A stretch of DNA of 6,857 nt. Source: Methanomicrobiales archaeon. Its GTDB lineage: Archaea; Halobacteriota; Methanomicrobia; Methanomicrobiales; Methanospirillaceae. The stretch is from positions 1 through 6,857 of the forward strand of contig JAAEES010000055.1 in assembly GCA_013415575.1 (NCBI GenBank), written 5' to 3'. The notes below the pieces were generated by a model that saw only the letters and a list, made by a program, of their open reading frames with translations, had not been told where the DNA came from and did not search any database. Positions 1 to 4,865 of the stretch are shown piece after piece. Each line of letters begins with the position of its first letter. Position 1 is the first letter of the stretch. The position numbers and the translations under genes are program-made.

Positions 1-575
1 GTCCAGGAGATGACCTGGAGACCCTGGTCATGGCAGGCAGAGACCAGATCAGTGTCCAACAGATCATACTTGAGGAGGATGCCCTCAGCTCCCAGGCCGG
101 CTGCCTGTTCCGCGATATCCCCATCGTTCCGGGATATGATCAGGCCGGTCTTCGCCCGGGGCAGGAGCCGCCGTGCAGCAGGAATGCATTCCGCATGAAA
201 CGAGACAATCCAGAGGTCGTCCGGGGCCTGCCGGGAAAGCACCCCGCAGACAACGGTTTCACTCCCCGGCTCCTTGATCTCGCAGAAGAGGCCGCATGAA
301 CTCCTGACCTCCCGGCACACCTCCTCAAGGGTTGGGATCTGCTCCCCCTTTCCGGCATCGAGTGTTCTGAGTTCGGCAAGGGTGAACGAATTCACCGGAC
401 CCCTCCCGTCCGTTGTCCGGTCAACCATGGCATCGTGCATGACCACCGGCACCCCATCCCTGCTCAGCCGGGCATCTATCTCCACGTAGTCAGCGCATTT
501 CATTCCTTCCCGTATGGCACGGAGAGTGTTTTCCGGTTCGACCGCCTTTGCTCCCCGGTGACCGATGATGAACAT
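1..575 (-). CDS. Glycerophosphodiester phosphodiesterase (GDPD family), partial at window edge
   Basis: This gene enters from the left edge, so its C-terminus is missing; 191 residues are visible. GDPD enzymes hydrolyse glycerophosphodiesters to glycerol phosphate and an alcohol, acting in lipid headgroup turnover. The translation begins MFIIGHRGAKAVEPENTL and carries the full GDPD signature. His6 and Arg7 lie in GHRG, followed by PENTL. Glu32 and Asp34 form the metal-binding pair in VEIDAR. His47 lies in VVMHD, followed by DRTTDGRG and then Glu99/Lys101 in EIK. These are the family's catalytic and Ca/Mg-binding positions, all intact. Visible sequence ends inside the last barrel strands (GLQVISWT), so roughly 30-50 residues should lie outside. 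The ATG at 575 is chosen because the conserved HRG motif follows within five residues and a TATA-like element sits about 30 nt upstream, which suggests a leaderless transcript. No partner gene is visible. Family assignment is firm; the exact substrate in an archaeon with ether lipids is unknown. Confidence 0.95.
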   Translation of the reverse strand, partial: MFIIGHRGAKAVEPENTLRAIREGMKCADYVEIDARLSRDGVPVVMHDAMVDRTTDGRGPVNSFTLAELRTLDAGKGEQIPTLEEVCREVRSSCGLFCEIKEPGSETVVCGVLSRQAPDDLWIVSFHAECIPAARRLLPRAKTGLIISRNDGDIAEQAAGLGAEGILLKYDLLDTDLVSACHDQGLQVISW

Positions 576-599
576 ATGTGCAGTTCAGGGTACAGACTA

Positions 600-605
600 C
601 ATAAA
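600..605 (-). promoter_or_regulatory. TATA-like box of the GDPD gene
   Basis: On the minus strand this reads TTTATG, with its first T 30 nt upstream of the A of the GDPD start codon. That spacing would place transcription initiation at or next to the ATG, and no Shine-Dalgarno sequence is present, consistent with a leaderless mRNA. Called from position and composition only. Confidence 0.5.
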
Positions 606-788
606 TGCAGCCCCGGAACGCGAACTGCTTCCAACAAAGTGCTGGTCCGGACCCGGAAAAGAGGGGACTGAATATTCACGACAATTCCGGCCCGGTGCGG
701 CCTTCGATAATTGAAGTGCGGCGTCTGCTTCGGTTTCACCGTCTTCGAATGCCCCGACACCGTCACCCGACATCATTTCCCACCGGTC

Positions 789-856
789 TTTTTCCGGACA
801 ATGAAAAAAGAAAGCGATTCCGACTTATAGGTTATTTCTCCGGTTGTCCGGGAAGA
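789..856 (+). repeat. Imperfect long inverted repeat / possible RNA hairpin
   Basis: CCGGACAA at 794-801 is the exact reverse complement of TTGTCCGG at 844-851. Read as + strand RNA the stem extends to 789-802 against 843-856, giving 14 consecutive pairs of which three are G-U. Further imperfect pairing of the A-rich 803-811 with the T-rich 832-840 is possible, leaving a 20-nt apical loop. The G-U pairs favour a + strand RNA, since they become A-C mismatches on the minus strand. An 8-bp match alone would be expected by chance a few times in this window; the extension makes it more notable but is not proof. Confidence 0.4.
804..813 (-). terminator. Probable U-tract terminator of the polyferredoxin-cupin operon
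   Basis: The minus strand reads CTTTCTTTTTTC here, a T-rich tract about 120 nt after the cupin stop. Archaeal RNA polymerase terminates on such tracts without needing a hairpin. It is the only strong minus-strand T-tract between the cupin and GDPD genes, so it is the natural end of the operon's transcript. Confidence 0.45.
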
Positions 857-874
857 ATCACTCACTCCACGATT

Positions 875-893
875 GGGAATGAACCGGATTCCT
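875..893. repeat. Short inverted repeat downstream of the cupin gene
   Basis: GGAAT at 876-880 and ATTCC at 888-892 form a 5-bp stem around a 7-nt loop, extendable by one wobble pair. It lies about 40 nt after the cupin stop codon (minus strand) and could protect the 3' end of the mRNA. A repeat this short may be chance. Confidence 0.25.
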
Positions 894-934
894 GCACTCC
901 GGGAGGACCACGCACCGGTCTTCCCATCGACAGC

Positions 935-1276
935 TCACTCCTGCTCCCGGATCATGGTGAGCATCATCTTGAACCGGGCAACCGCAGACACTGCATGCGG
1001 GATGTTCGCCGGCATGATGATGGTCTCCCCCTCTTTCAGGTTGAAGGGTGTTCCCCCGATGGTAATCTCTGCTTCGCCATCGAGAACGGTGAGGACCGCA
1101 TCAAAGGGGGCGGTGTGTTCCGAGAGGCCCTCGCTTTCATCGAAGGCAAAGAGGGTGATGTTCCCGGCTTTTTTATTGATGATCATCCGGCTGGCAATGG
1201 TCCCTTCCTGGTAGACGACCAGGTCTTTCAGTGAGAGGACTTTCCCTTTCAGCTCTGTGCGGGTATCGGTGGTCAT
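935..1276 (-). CDS. Small cupin-domain protein (EHTAPFDA subgroup)
   Basis: This 113-residue protein is a single cupin beta-barrel, the usual size for one-domain members. Cupin motif 1 is seen at about residues 50-67, with His54 in EHTAPFD and the closing glycine in VLDGEAEITIGG. Motif 2 is at about 89-95 (PANIPHAV, His94). The second histidine of the classical HxH pair is absent and Asp59 stands near the usual glutamate, so the metal site is reduced or altered, as in other proteins of this subgroup. No signal peptide or membrane segment is present, so it is cytoplasmic. The gene lies 57 nt downstream of the polyferredoxin gene on the same strand and has no clear promoter of its own, which suggests co-transcription. 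Its Shine-Dalgarno sequence is weak, and a micro-ORF ends four bases before its ATG. Small cupins of this type bind small ligands or sense them; the ligand here is unknown. It could support assembly or regulation of the redox protein, but this is inference. Confidence 0.88.
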   Translation of the reverse strand: MTTDTRTELKGKVLSLKDLVVYQEGTIASRMIINKKAGNITLFAFDESEGLSEHTAPFDAVLTVLDGEAEITIGGTPFNLKEGETIIMPANIPHAVSAVARFKMMLTMIREQE

Positions 1277-1280
1277 GGTA

Positions 1281-1331
1281 TCATCGTTTCTTTGATTGCA
1301 GTTGTCCGGTACGTTCTCCCATTCGGACCAT
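1281..1331 (-). CDS. Possible 16-codon micro-ORF between polyferredoxin and cupin genes
   Basis: Immediately after the polyferredoxin stop, the minus strand reads AAGGAG, TAA, CC, then ATG. This is a good ribosome-binding site five bases before a start codon, because the last codons of the upstream gene double as the Shine-Dalgarno sequence. The frame encodes MVRMGERTGQLQSKKR and stops with TGA; the cupin ATG follows after TACC. The peptide is basic and matches nothing I recognise. Its placement suggests a translational relay from the upstream gene to the cupin, whose own ribosome-binding site is weak. It may equally be chance, as short frames are common. Confidence 0.27.
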   Translation of the reverse strand: MVRMGERTGQLQSKKR

Positions 1332-1333
1332 GG

Positions 1334-2131
1334 TTACTCCTTCTTCTCCGTTCCGGCGGCTTTCCTTCCGACCCGGGTATACTCAAGCGCCCCTTCGACC
1401 GGACAGGCATCGAGGCAGCGGTGGCAGAGGTAGCACTCCGCTTTCAGGTCGTTTCTCTTCGCTTCGTTGGTAGGACAGGCCTTCTCGCATTTTCTGCATT
1501 CGATACACGCATCGGTCCGCTGGATTTTATACCGGCTTGCCATTGCCGGGACTGATACGAGTGCCCCGAACGGGCAGAAGAACCGGCAGAATGGCCGGTA
1601 CAGGAAGAAGGACAACCCGACGATGACCAGGAACACAAAGAAACCGGCGGTGAGGACGAGATGGAAGAAATCCCCGACACCGAAGAGACGAAGGATTGAA
1701 AGCGACAGAAAGACCCCAGCCCCGATGAACACAAAAAAGAATGCCCAGCGGAAGAGGTATGGCAGGAGCTTGCTCCTCATACGGAGTTTCGGCACCGGAA
1801 GCAGGTACCCGAGCTCCTGGACCGCACCCACCGGGCAGAGATACCCGCAGTAGAACCGGCCGAAGAGAAAGGAGAGTACCAGCATAATAGCAAGACCGAT
1901 GACCGCAATGGCGATCGGTCCGCCGATGCCCTGGACATCCCGGAGCACCAGCTGCTGGAACTGCCAGGGAATAATCGGAGAGAAGATGAGGAACCCCAGC
2001 GCAATCGTGATCAGGAGCAGGGAAATTCCCTGCCAGCGTTTCCACCGCTTCGTGTACCAGAGGACGAAGAGGACGATGAAGAAGACCAGGGCATACAGGA
2101 ACCCGATAAATCTGTACTGTTCAAAGGCCAT
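1334..2131 (-). CDS. Membrane polyferredoxin of NapH/Fer4_5 type with two [4Fe-4S] ferredoxin sites
   Basis: The 265-residue protein has five predicted membrane segments (about residues 8-26, 36-55, 71-91, 123-150, 156-180) and a soluble C-terminal ferredoxin domain. Two CxxxCP motifs sit at the ends of the third and fifth segments (Cys95/Cys99 and Cys182/Cys186), the hallmark of the NapH/CcoG/NosR-like Fer4_5 family. Two complete CxxCxxCxxxCP motifs follow (Cys209, 212, 215, 219 and Cys233, 236, 239, 243), each for one [4Fe-4S] cluster. Such proteins pass electrons between a membrane carrier and soluble redox partners on the side carrying the ferredoxin domain. The start at 2131 is preferred over the upstream in-frame ATG at 2167. 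AGGTGATC lies just before it, and the AT-rich promoter patch would put the mRNA start downstream of 2167. A GTG at 2140, behind AGGAGG, is a second candidate. No napF, napG or nitrate reductase gene is nearby, so NapH itself is unlikely. A small cupin follows in the same operon. The electron donor and acceptor cannot be read from this window. Confidence 0.92.
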   Translation of the reverse strand: MAFEQYRFIGFLYALVFFIVLFVLWYTKRWKRWQGISLLLITIALGFLIFSPIIPWQFQQLVLRDVQGIGGPIAIAVIGLAIMLVLSFLFGRFYCGYLCPVGAVQELGYLLPVPKLRMRSKLLPYLFRWAFFFVFIGAGVFLSLSILRLFGVGDFFHLVLTAGFFVFLVIVGLSFFLYRPFCRFFCPFGALVSVPAMASRYKIQRTDACIECRKCEKACPTNEAKRNDLKAECYLCHRCLDACPVEGALEYTRVGRKAAGTEKKE

Positions 2132-2134
2132 GCC

Positions 2135-2142
2135 GATCACCT
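2135..2142 (-). promoter_or_regulatory. Shine-Dalgarno deciding the polyferredoxin start
   Basis: The minus strand reads AGGTGATC, an extended match to the 16S anti-Shine-Dalgarno, with its GGTGA core ending five bases before the ATG at 2131. A further AGGAGG at 2152-2157 would suit the in-frame GTG at 2140, so that codon remains possible. Confidence 0.55.
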
Positions 2143-2169
2143 GACTACACTCCTCCTGTGACCCCATAC

Positions 2170-2181
2170 CCTAAATTGATA
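2170..2181. promoter_or_regulatory. Shared AT-rich patch, probable overlapping divergent promoters
   Basis: CTAAATTGATA is the only AT-rich element between the divergent polyferredoxin and cupin genes. Read on the minus strand (CAATTTAG) it lies about 30 nt before a point just upstream of the 2131 start and its Shine-Dalgarno. Read on the plus strand (TAAATTGATA) it lies about 30 nt before the ATG at 2207. Both directions therefore appear to share the same TBP-binding stretch. Confidence 0.45.
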
Positions 2182-2206
2182 GTGATCCACGCGGAGATGC
2201 CTGATC

Positions 2207-2545
2207 ATGAAGATCACGGACGTGAGCACCCTGCCGGTCAGTCCCAACCCCCATCACGTCGATGCCCGGAAAGTCTACGAATCCCCTCATGCCGTCGCGG
2301 TGGTCATCACCCTGAAGCCCGGCGAGGCCCTGAAGAAGCATATCACCGCCGTGGATGTCTTCTTCTACGTCCTTGAGGGGATCGGGTGCGTTGAGATCGG
2401 TGATGAGCGCACCACGGTAGGAAAGGATATGCTGGTCGAGAGCCCGGCACGGATCCCGCACCGGTGGATCAACGAGAGCACCGGCCTCTTCCGGGTGCTG
2501 GTGGTCAAGGTTCCACGACCGGCAGAAGAGACAAAACTGCTGTAG
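2207..2545 (+). CDS. Small cupin-domain protein (second, divergent cupin)
   Basis: This is a 112-residue single-domain cupin. Motif 1 spans about residues 39-58 (GEALKKHITAVDVFFYVLEG), with His45, Thr47 where the second histidine is normal, and Asp50 in place of the glutamate. Motif 2 is PARIPHRWIN at about 80-89 with His85. No signal or membrane segment is seen. It diverges from the polyferredoxin gene and shares its promoter patch, while a different cupin sits in that operon. The two cupins are only distantly alike outside the motifs, so they are not a recent duplication. The start is supported by GGAG about ten bases upstream, or by leaderless initiation from the AT-rich patch. The next gene, connectase, begins 91 bases later with its own ribosome-binding site. 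A T-rich stretch near 2557-2561 just after the stop could end the transcript. The family is clear; ligand and reaction are not. Confidence 0.88.
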   Translation: MKITDVSTLPVSPNPHHVDARKVYESPHAVAVVITLKPGEALKKHITAVDVFFYVLEGIGCVEIGDERTTVGKDMLVESPARIPHRWINESTGLFRVLVVKVPRPAEETKLL

Positions 2546-2624
2546 GTATGATCAACCCTTTTCTATCCCCGGATACGGGAAAGATATGCCAGGGGGATTT
2601 CGTCCCTGAACACGATGGAGAGCG

Positions 2625-2630
2625 GGTGAT
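2625..2630 (+). promoter_or_regulatory. Shine-Dalgarno of the connectase gene
   Basis: GGTGAT matches the 16S 3' end and ends six bases before the ATG at 2637. This fixes the start that places Ser directly after the initiator Met, which the proposed catalytic mechanism needs. Confidence 0.6.
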
Positions 2631-2636
2631 TCTGCC

Positions 2637-3236
2637 ATGAGCCTGGTCATTGCCTATACCGGTTCGAGGGGGGCAATCATTGCCGGCGATATGCGGGAGA
2701 TCCGGTTCGGCGGCGAAGATGCCGCCATTGCTGCCCTTGAACAAGAACTCTACCGCGGAACGATCGTGAACGACGACCAGCTCATGCGCAGGGCAGAGGA
2801 GCTCGGAGTCACAATCCTGGTCAGGGATGACAAGGAAAAGGTCCGGGAGCGGGACGGGATCCTCACCGGGGAGGTCACCGAGTCTGAGCACGGCATCCTC
2901 CGGGTCCGCCGGCTCTATGTCTCTGCCGGGCACTATGCAATCGCCGATATCGAAGGATCCCGGTTCGATCTGAAAGGGAGGGGTGACACCAGCACCTTCG
3001 TGGTTCTGGGAAACGATCTCACGAAGCAGATCGCATATGCTGCGATACAGAATTACTGGAAAAACGGCACCCTTGAAGATGCTGTCAGGGTCATTGTCAG
3101 GGCCATGGAAGAGGCAGCTGCCCGGACCGCCTCGGTGAGCAGGAAGTACCTCCTCCTGCAGACACGTCTGACCTTCAGCCCCGATGCGGTGATTGAACAG
3201 GATCGGAGGGCATGCGCCGCGAAAGGAGAGGGATGA
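2637..3236 (+). CDS. Connectase (DUF2121), proteasome-beta-related protein ligase
   Basis: The 199-residue product starts MSLVIAYTGSRGAIIAGDMRE, the N-terminal signature of DUF2121. Archaeal members, including the Methanocaldococcus jannaschii and Methanosarcina mazei proteins, were characterised as connectase. This is a monomeric relative of 20S proteasome beta subunits that cuts and rejoins peptide chains at a KDPGA-containing sequence of methyltransferase MtrA. Removal of the initiator Met would expose Ser1 as the Ntn nucleophile. Asp17 and Arg19 of the mature chain fall exactly at the proteasome positions. A charged helical insertion (about residues 26-85) separates the first strands from the later sheet (RRLYVSAGHYAIADI), followed by helices near 145-170. 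As far as I recall, the M. jannaschii protein has an extra C-terminal OB-like domain; this one ends after the Ntn-like part, so it looks single-domain. No mtr or proteasome gene is nearby and the gene appears monocistronic. A long open frame on the opposite strand is a GC-driven shadow. Family assignment is strong; ligase activity here is inferred. Confidence 0.88.
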   Translation: MSLVIAYTGSRGAIIAGDMREIRFGGEDAAIAALEQELYRGTIVNDDQLMRRAEELGVTILVRDDKEKVRERDGILTGEVTESEHGILRVRRLYVSAGHYAIADIEGSRFDLKGRGDTSTFVVLGNDLTKQIAYAAIQNYWKNGTLEDAVRVIVRAMEEAAARTASVSRKYLLLQTRLTFSPDAVIEQDRRACAAKGEG

Positions 3237-3262
3237 AGCCGGATCAGCGTATCCACGGGTGA

Positions 3263-3289
3263 CCGTCTGACACGGCTGAGCTTCTTTCC
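3263..3289 (+). terminator. Possible terminator after connectase
   Basis: CCGT (3263-3266) can pair with ACGG (3272-3275) over a five-base loop, and the pyrimidine-rich CTTCTTTCC follows at 3281-3289. It lies in the short gap between the convergent connectase and membrane protein genes. The stem is only four pairs, so the call is weak. Confidence 0.28.
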
Positions 3290-3301
3290 ATAAGACCGGT
3301 A

Positions 3302-4009
3302 TCAACCGGACAGGGAATCCCGTGCCATCATTTTTCTCCGGTACACCAGGTAGATGACCGCGAGGGTCCCGATGATGAGCACGGCAACGGCCAGTCCCAG
3401 GGCAGGGTTGGCCAGGATCAGCTCTTTAATAAACTCTGCACCGAGGGCAATGGCGGTGCACCCGATAATCGAACCGATAGTGATGGCAAGGAGGACCTTT
3501 CCAGGGGAGAGCCCGATCATCCGTCCGACCAGGGTAGCACCGATGCCCCCGCTCCCCTGCAGGGGAAACATCACGAACATCACCACCCCGGCGAAGTAGA
3601 ACCGCTCGAGCCACGGCCGGCGGGCAAAGAACTGCTCGCCATTGGCGATGAACTTCCGGATCCACCTGCCGAGCCCGGGGATCTTCAGGGCAACATCAAA
3701 GTTCAAAGCCATGAAGAGGCCGGTCAGGATATCCATCAGGATGATGGTGAAAGCCATCAGCCACCAGGGAAAACCTACCGCGATTCCGAGAGGGATGACC
3801 GATTCCTTTCCTGCCGGGGGGAAGATGTAGGCGAGCATGAAGCCCCCGAGGATCAGCCATCGCTCATACGGAATAACGGTGATGAGGGGGATATAGTAGC
3901 AGAGCCCGATGGCGAACGGGAGGATGATCCTGATGATCCGTTCCGGGAGATGGACCGGGCGCGACGGGGCGAGCTCCAGGGCGGCTATCCGGAACGAAGG
4001 AGGCCTCAT
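3302..4009 (-). CDS. Small multidrug export-family membrane protein (PF06695, COG2426-like)
   Basis: From the ATG at 4009 the product has 235 residues with about six hydrophobic segments (roughly 25-45, 51-65, 71-101, 138-165, 171-195, 202-223) and a basic C-terminal tail. Family marks are AGKESVIPLGIAVGF (66-80) and the glycine-rich re-entrant motif FPLQGSGGIGATLVGRMIGL (148-167), which corresponds to the PxPGTGxxxGA segment of COG2426 proteins. The family is annotated as putative small multidrug exporters, with little experimental backing, so the transported substrate should be treated as unknown. It acts in the cytoplasmic membrane. An in-frame ATG at 4087 would add 26 residues. I prefer 4009 because those residues are polar with atypical codons and because a strong TATA box (minus-strand TTTATAT at 4094-4100) would start transcription near 4070, inside the extension. 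A weaker box further upstream could support 4087. The gene is convergent with connectase and divergent from the 94-residue gene. Confidence 0.85.
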   Translation of the reverse strand: MRPPSFRIAALELAPSRPVHLPERIIRIILPFAIGLCYYIPLITVIPYERWLILGGFMLAYIFPPAGKESVIPLGIAVGFPWWLMAFTIILMDILTGLFMALNFDVALKIPGLGRWIRKFIANGEQFFARRPWLERFYFAGVVMFVMFPLQGSGGIGATLVGRMIGLSPGKVLLAITIGSIIGCTAIALGAEFIKELILANPALGLAVAVLIIGTLAVIYLVYRRKMMARDSLSG

Positions 4010-4092
4010 ATGATACTCTGAAGAAGTGGCATGGGAATTGCGATATGTCTTGTGCTGGCCGGCTGCTCCGGTTCCATAGCTTACCATCAGCC

Positions 4093-4117
4093 GATATAAA
4101 GAAGAAATGCTTTATCA
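4093..4117. promoter_or_regulatory. Divergent promoter region with two TATA-like elements
   Basis: GATATAAAG (4093-4101) and GCTTTATC (4109-4116) lie between the divergent membrane protein gene and the 94-residue gene. On the plus strand either would start transcription between about 4125 and 4140, before the Shine-Dalgarno at 4143-4153. On the minus strand TTTATAT would start it near 4070. Confidence 0.5.
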
Positions 4118-4142
4118 TCCCGCACCTCAAACCGAACCTATA

Positions 4143-4153
4143 GAGGAGAGGAG
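4143..4153 (+). promoter_or_regulatory. Shine-Dalgarno placing a CTG start
   Basis: GAGGAGAGGAG is a strong purine-rich ribosome-binding site. The GGAG at 4145-4148 ends eight bases before CTG at 4157, and no ATG, GTG or TTG lies within reach in the coding frame. The signal therefore points to CTG as initiator. Confidence 0.55.
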
Positions 4154-4156
4154 ACG

Positions 4157-4441
4157 CTGAATCCGAAAATAGCGCTCATTATCGAACAGGTTTTCCCCCA
4201 GATCGTCGATCGCCATATCTGCACCCGGTCATCCCTCCAGTCCGCCCGGGAGGGGCTTGACCGGTACCGGACTATGGGATACCAGACGATCCGGAATCTC
4301 CCGGAAGAAGAACGGGAGCAGAACCGGAAGGCACTCGACGAGGCCCACGAAGCCGCAGTCCGTCGGCTGGAAGAGTTCCATGAACACGAACCTGAAATGA
4401 CAGGATCACCTGCCCGCTCCGGGAGCACGGACACATCCTGA
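4157..4441 (+). CDS. Unrecognised 94-residue protein, apparent CTG start
   Basis: I do not recognise this gene. The frame reads (M/L)NPKIALIIEQVFPQIVDRHIC and continues through a charged, helix-forming stretch (about residues 30-78) rich in Glu and Arg. It ends in a short Ser/Thr/Gly tail. Codon third positions are G/C-rich like the neighbouring genes, the frame is open over its full length, and a strong Shine-Dalgarno and TATA-like elements precede it, so it looks genuinely coding. No ATG, GTG or TTG start exists between the in-frame stop at 4097 and residue 40 (Met). The ribosome-binding site is correctly spaced for CTG at 4157, so CTG initiation is the simplest reading. A recent start-codon mutation or sequencing error is the alternative. 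No membrane segment, signal or metal motif is seen; one Cys (residue 22) is present. It is followed 46 bases later by another small unknown gene on the same strand. Standard gene finders may miss it because of the start codon. Confidence 0.6.
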   Translation: MNPKIALIIEQVFPQIVDRHICTRSSLQSAREGLDRYRTMGYQTIRNLPEEEREQNRKALDEAHEAAVRRLEEFHEHEPEMTGSPARSGSTDTS

Positions 4442-4457
4442 CCAGCAGAGAGTGCAC

Positions 4458-4464
4458 TTCTTAA
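4458..4464 (+). promoter_or_regulatory. TATA-like box for the 119-residue gene
   Basis: TTCTTAA begins 30 nt before the A of the ATG at 4488, the same sequence and nearly the same spacing as upstream of the LEA14-like gene (TTCTTAA, 31 nt). No Shine-Dalgarno precedes the ATG, which fits a leaderless mRNA. Confidence 0.4.
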
Positions 4465-4487
4465 CCGGGCAGATCCCATTCCTTTCC

Positions 4488-4847
4488 ATGGCGCGGACCC
4501 TTTCTGCCCGGGATCTCGAAATCCTGAAGAAGCTTGCACCGGAACTGGACGACCCGCTCTGTCCGGCGTCCGGCCATGAGTTCTTCTCCATTCTCCCCCC
4601 TGTTGCAAACCACTTTGCCACCGATGACCAGGACTTCATCGAACGGGTGAAACGGCTCACTCCCGATGAGCTTGCCTACCTGGCCGGCCTCATCCTGAAC
4701 GGGAGCGAGAGCGTCGGGTGTCTTCCTCCTGAGTCCCTGATCCTCTTCGTCGAGTATATCGCCGATATGATCTCGCTTGAGACCGCAGAGAAGATCGTCA
4801 CCATCTACCAGGTCGGGGCATCCTGTGAGGAGGAGTGCTCCGGGTGA
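4488..4847 (+). CDS. Unrecognised 119-residue protein with four cysteines
   Basis: I do not recognise the family. The product starts MARTLSARDLEIL, is predicted mostly alpha-helical and soluble, and has acidic stretches (TDDQDFIERVKRLTPDEL, about 45-62). It has four Cys (25, 78, 113, 117), the last two as CEEEC at the extreme C-terminus. That arrangement could bind a metal or form a disulfide, but no standard motif matches. An in-frame GTG at 4452 would add 12 residues. I prefer 4488 because the segment upstream holds a TATA-like box 30 nt away and no ribosome-binding site supports GTG. Codon use matches the neighbours, so the frame is real. It follows the 94-residue gene on the same strand after 46 bases and is convergent with the DUF169 gene, with only 18 bases between stops. 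The two small unknown genes may work together, but nothing beyond position suggests it. Confidence 0.75.
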   Translation: MARTLSARDLEILKKLAPELDDPLCPASGHEFFSILPPVANHFATDDQDFIERVKRLTPDELAYLAGLILNGSESVGCLPPESLILFVEYIADMISLETAEKIVTIYQVGASCEEECSG

Positions 4848-4865
4848 CCGGGTTGTTCGCGGCCT

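Larger units (their letters stand above)
576..934. other. Intergenic region of about 360 bases without a convincing gene
   Basis: No reading frame here has recognisable motifs. The open frames that cross it are antisense or out-of-frame shadows of the cupin and GDPD genes. It holds the GDPD TATA box at its left end, an A-rich stretch (a U-tract on the minus strand) near 804-813, a long imperfect inverted repeat at 789-856, and a short perfect hairpin at 875-893. A TATA-like CTTATAGG lies near 824-831 with no gene in range. It could contain an untranslated RNA, but nothing matches a known RNA family that I can recognise. Confidence 0.6.

Noticed and set aside
605..1234. 209-codon open frame on the plus strand
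   Set aside because: Its second half is antisense to the cupin gene and its first half lies in non-coding sequence; composition rich in Pro, Arg and His is typical of a shadow frame.
1334..2131. Identification of the polyferredoxin as nitrate-reductase NapH
   Set aside because: The architecture matches the family, but no nap genes are nearby and methanogens do not normally respire nitrate, so only a family-level name is justified.
2505..3305. 266-codon open frame on the minus strand opposite connectase
   Set aside because: It is antisense to a well-supported gene, contains no recognisable motif, and is what GC-rich third positions produce on the complementary strand.
4138..4608. 156-codon minus-strand open frame
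   Set aside because: It is antisense to the two small plus-strand genes, which have better codon bias and start signals; its Ser/Arg-rich sequence looks like a shadow.
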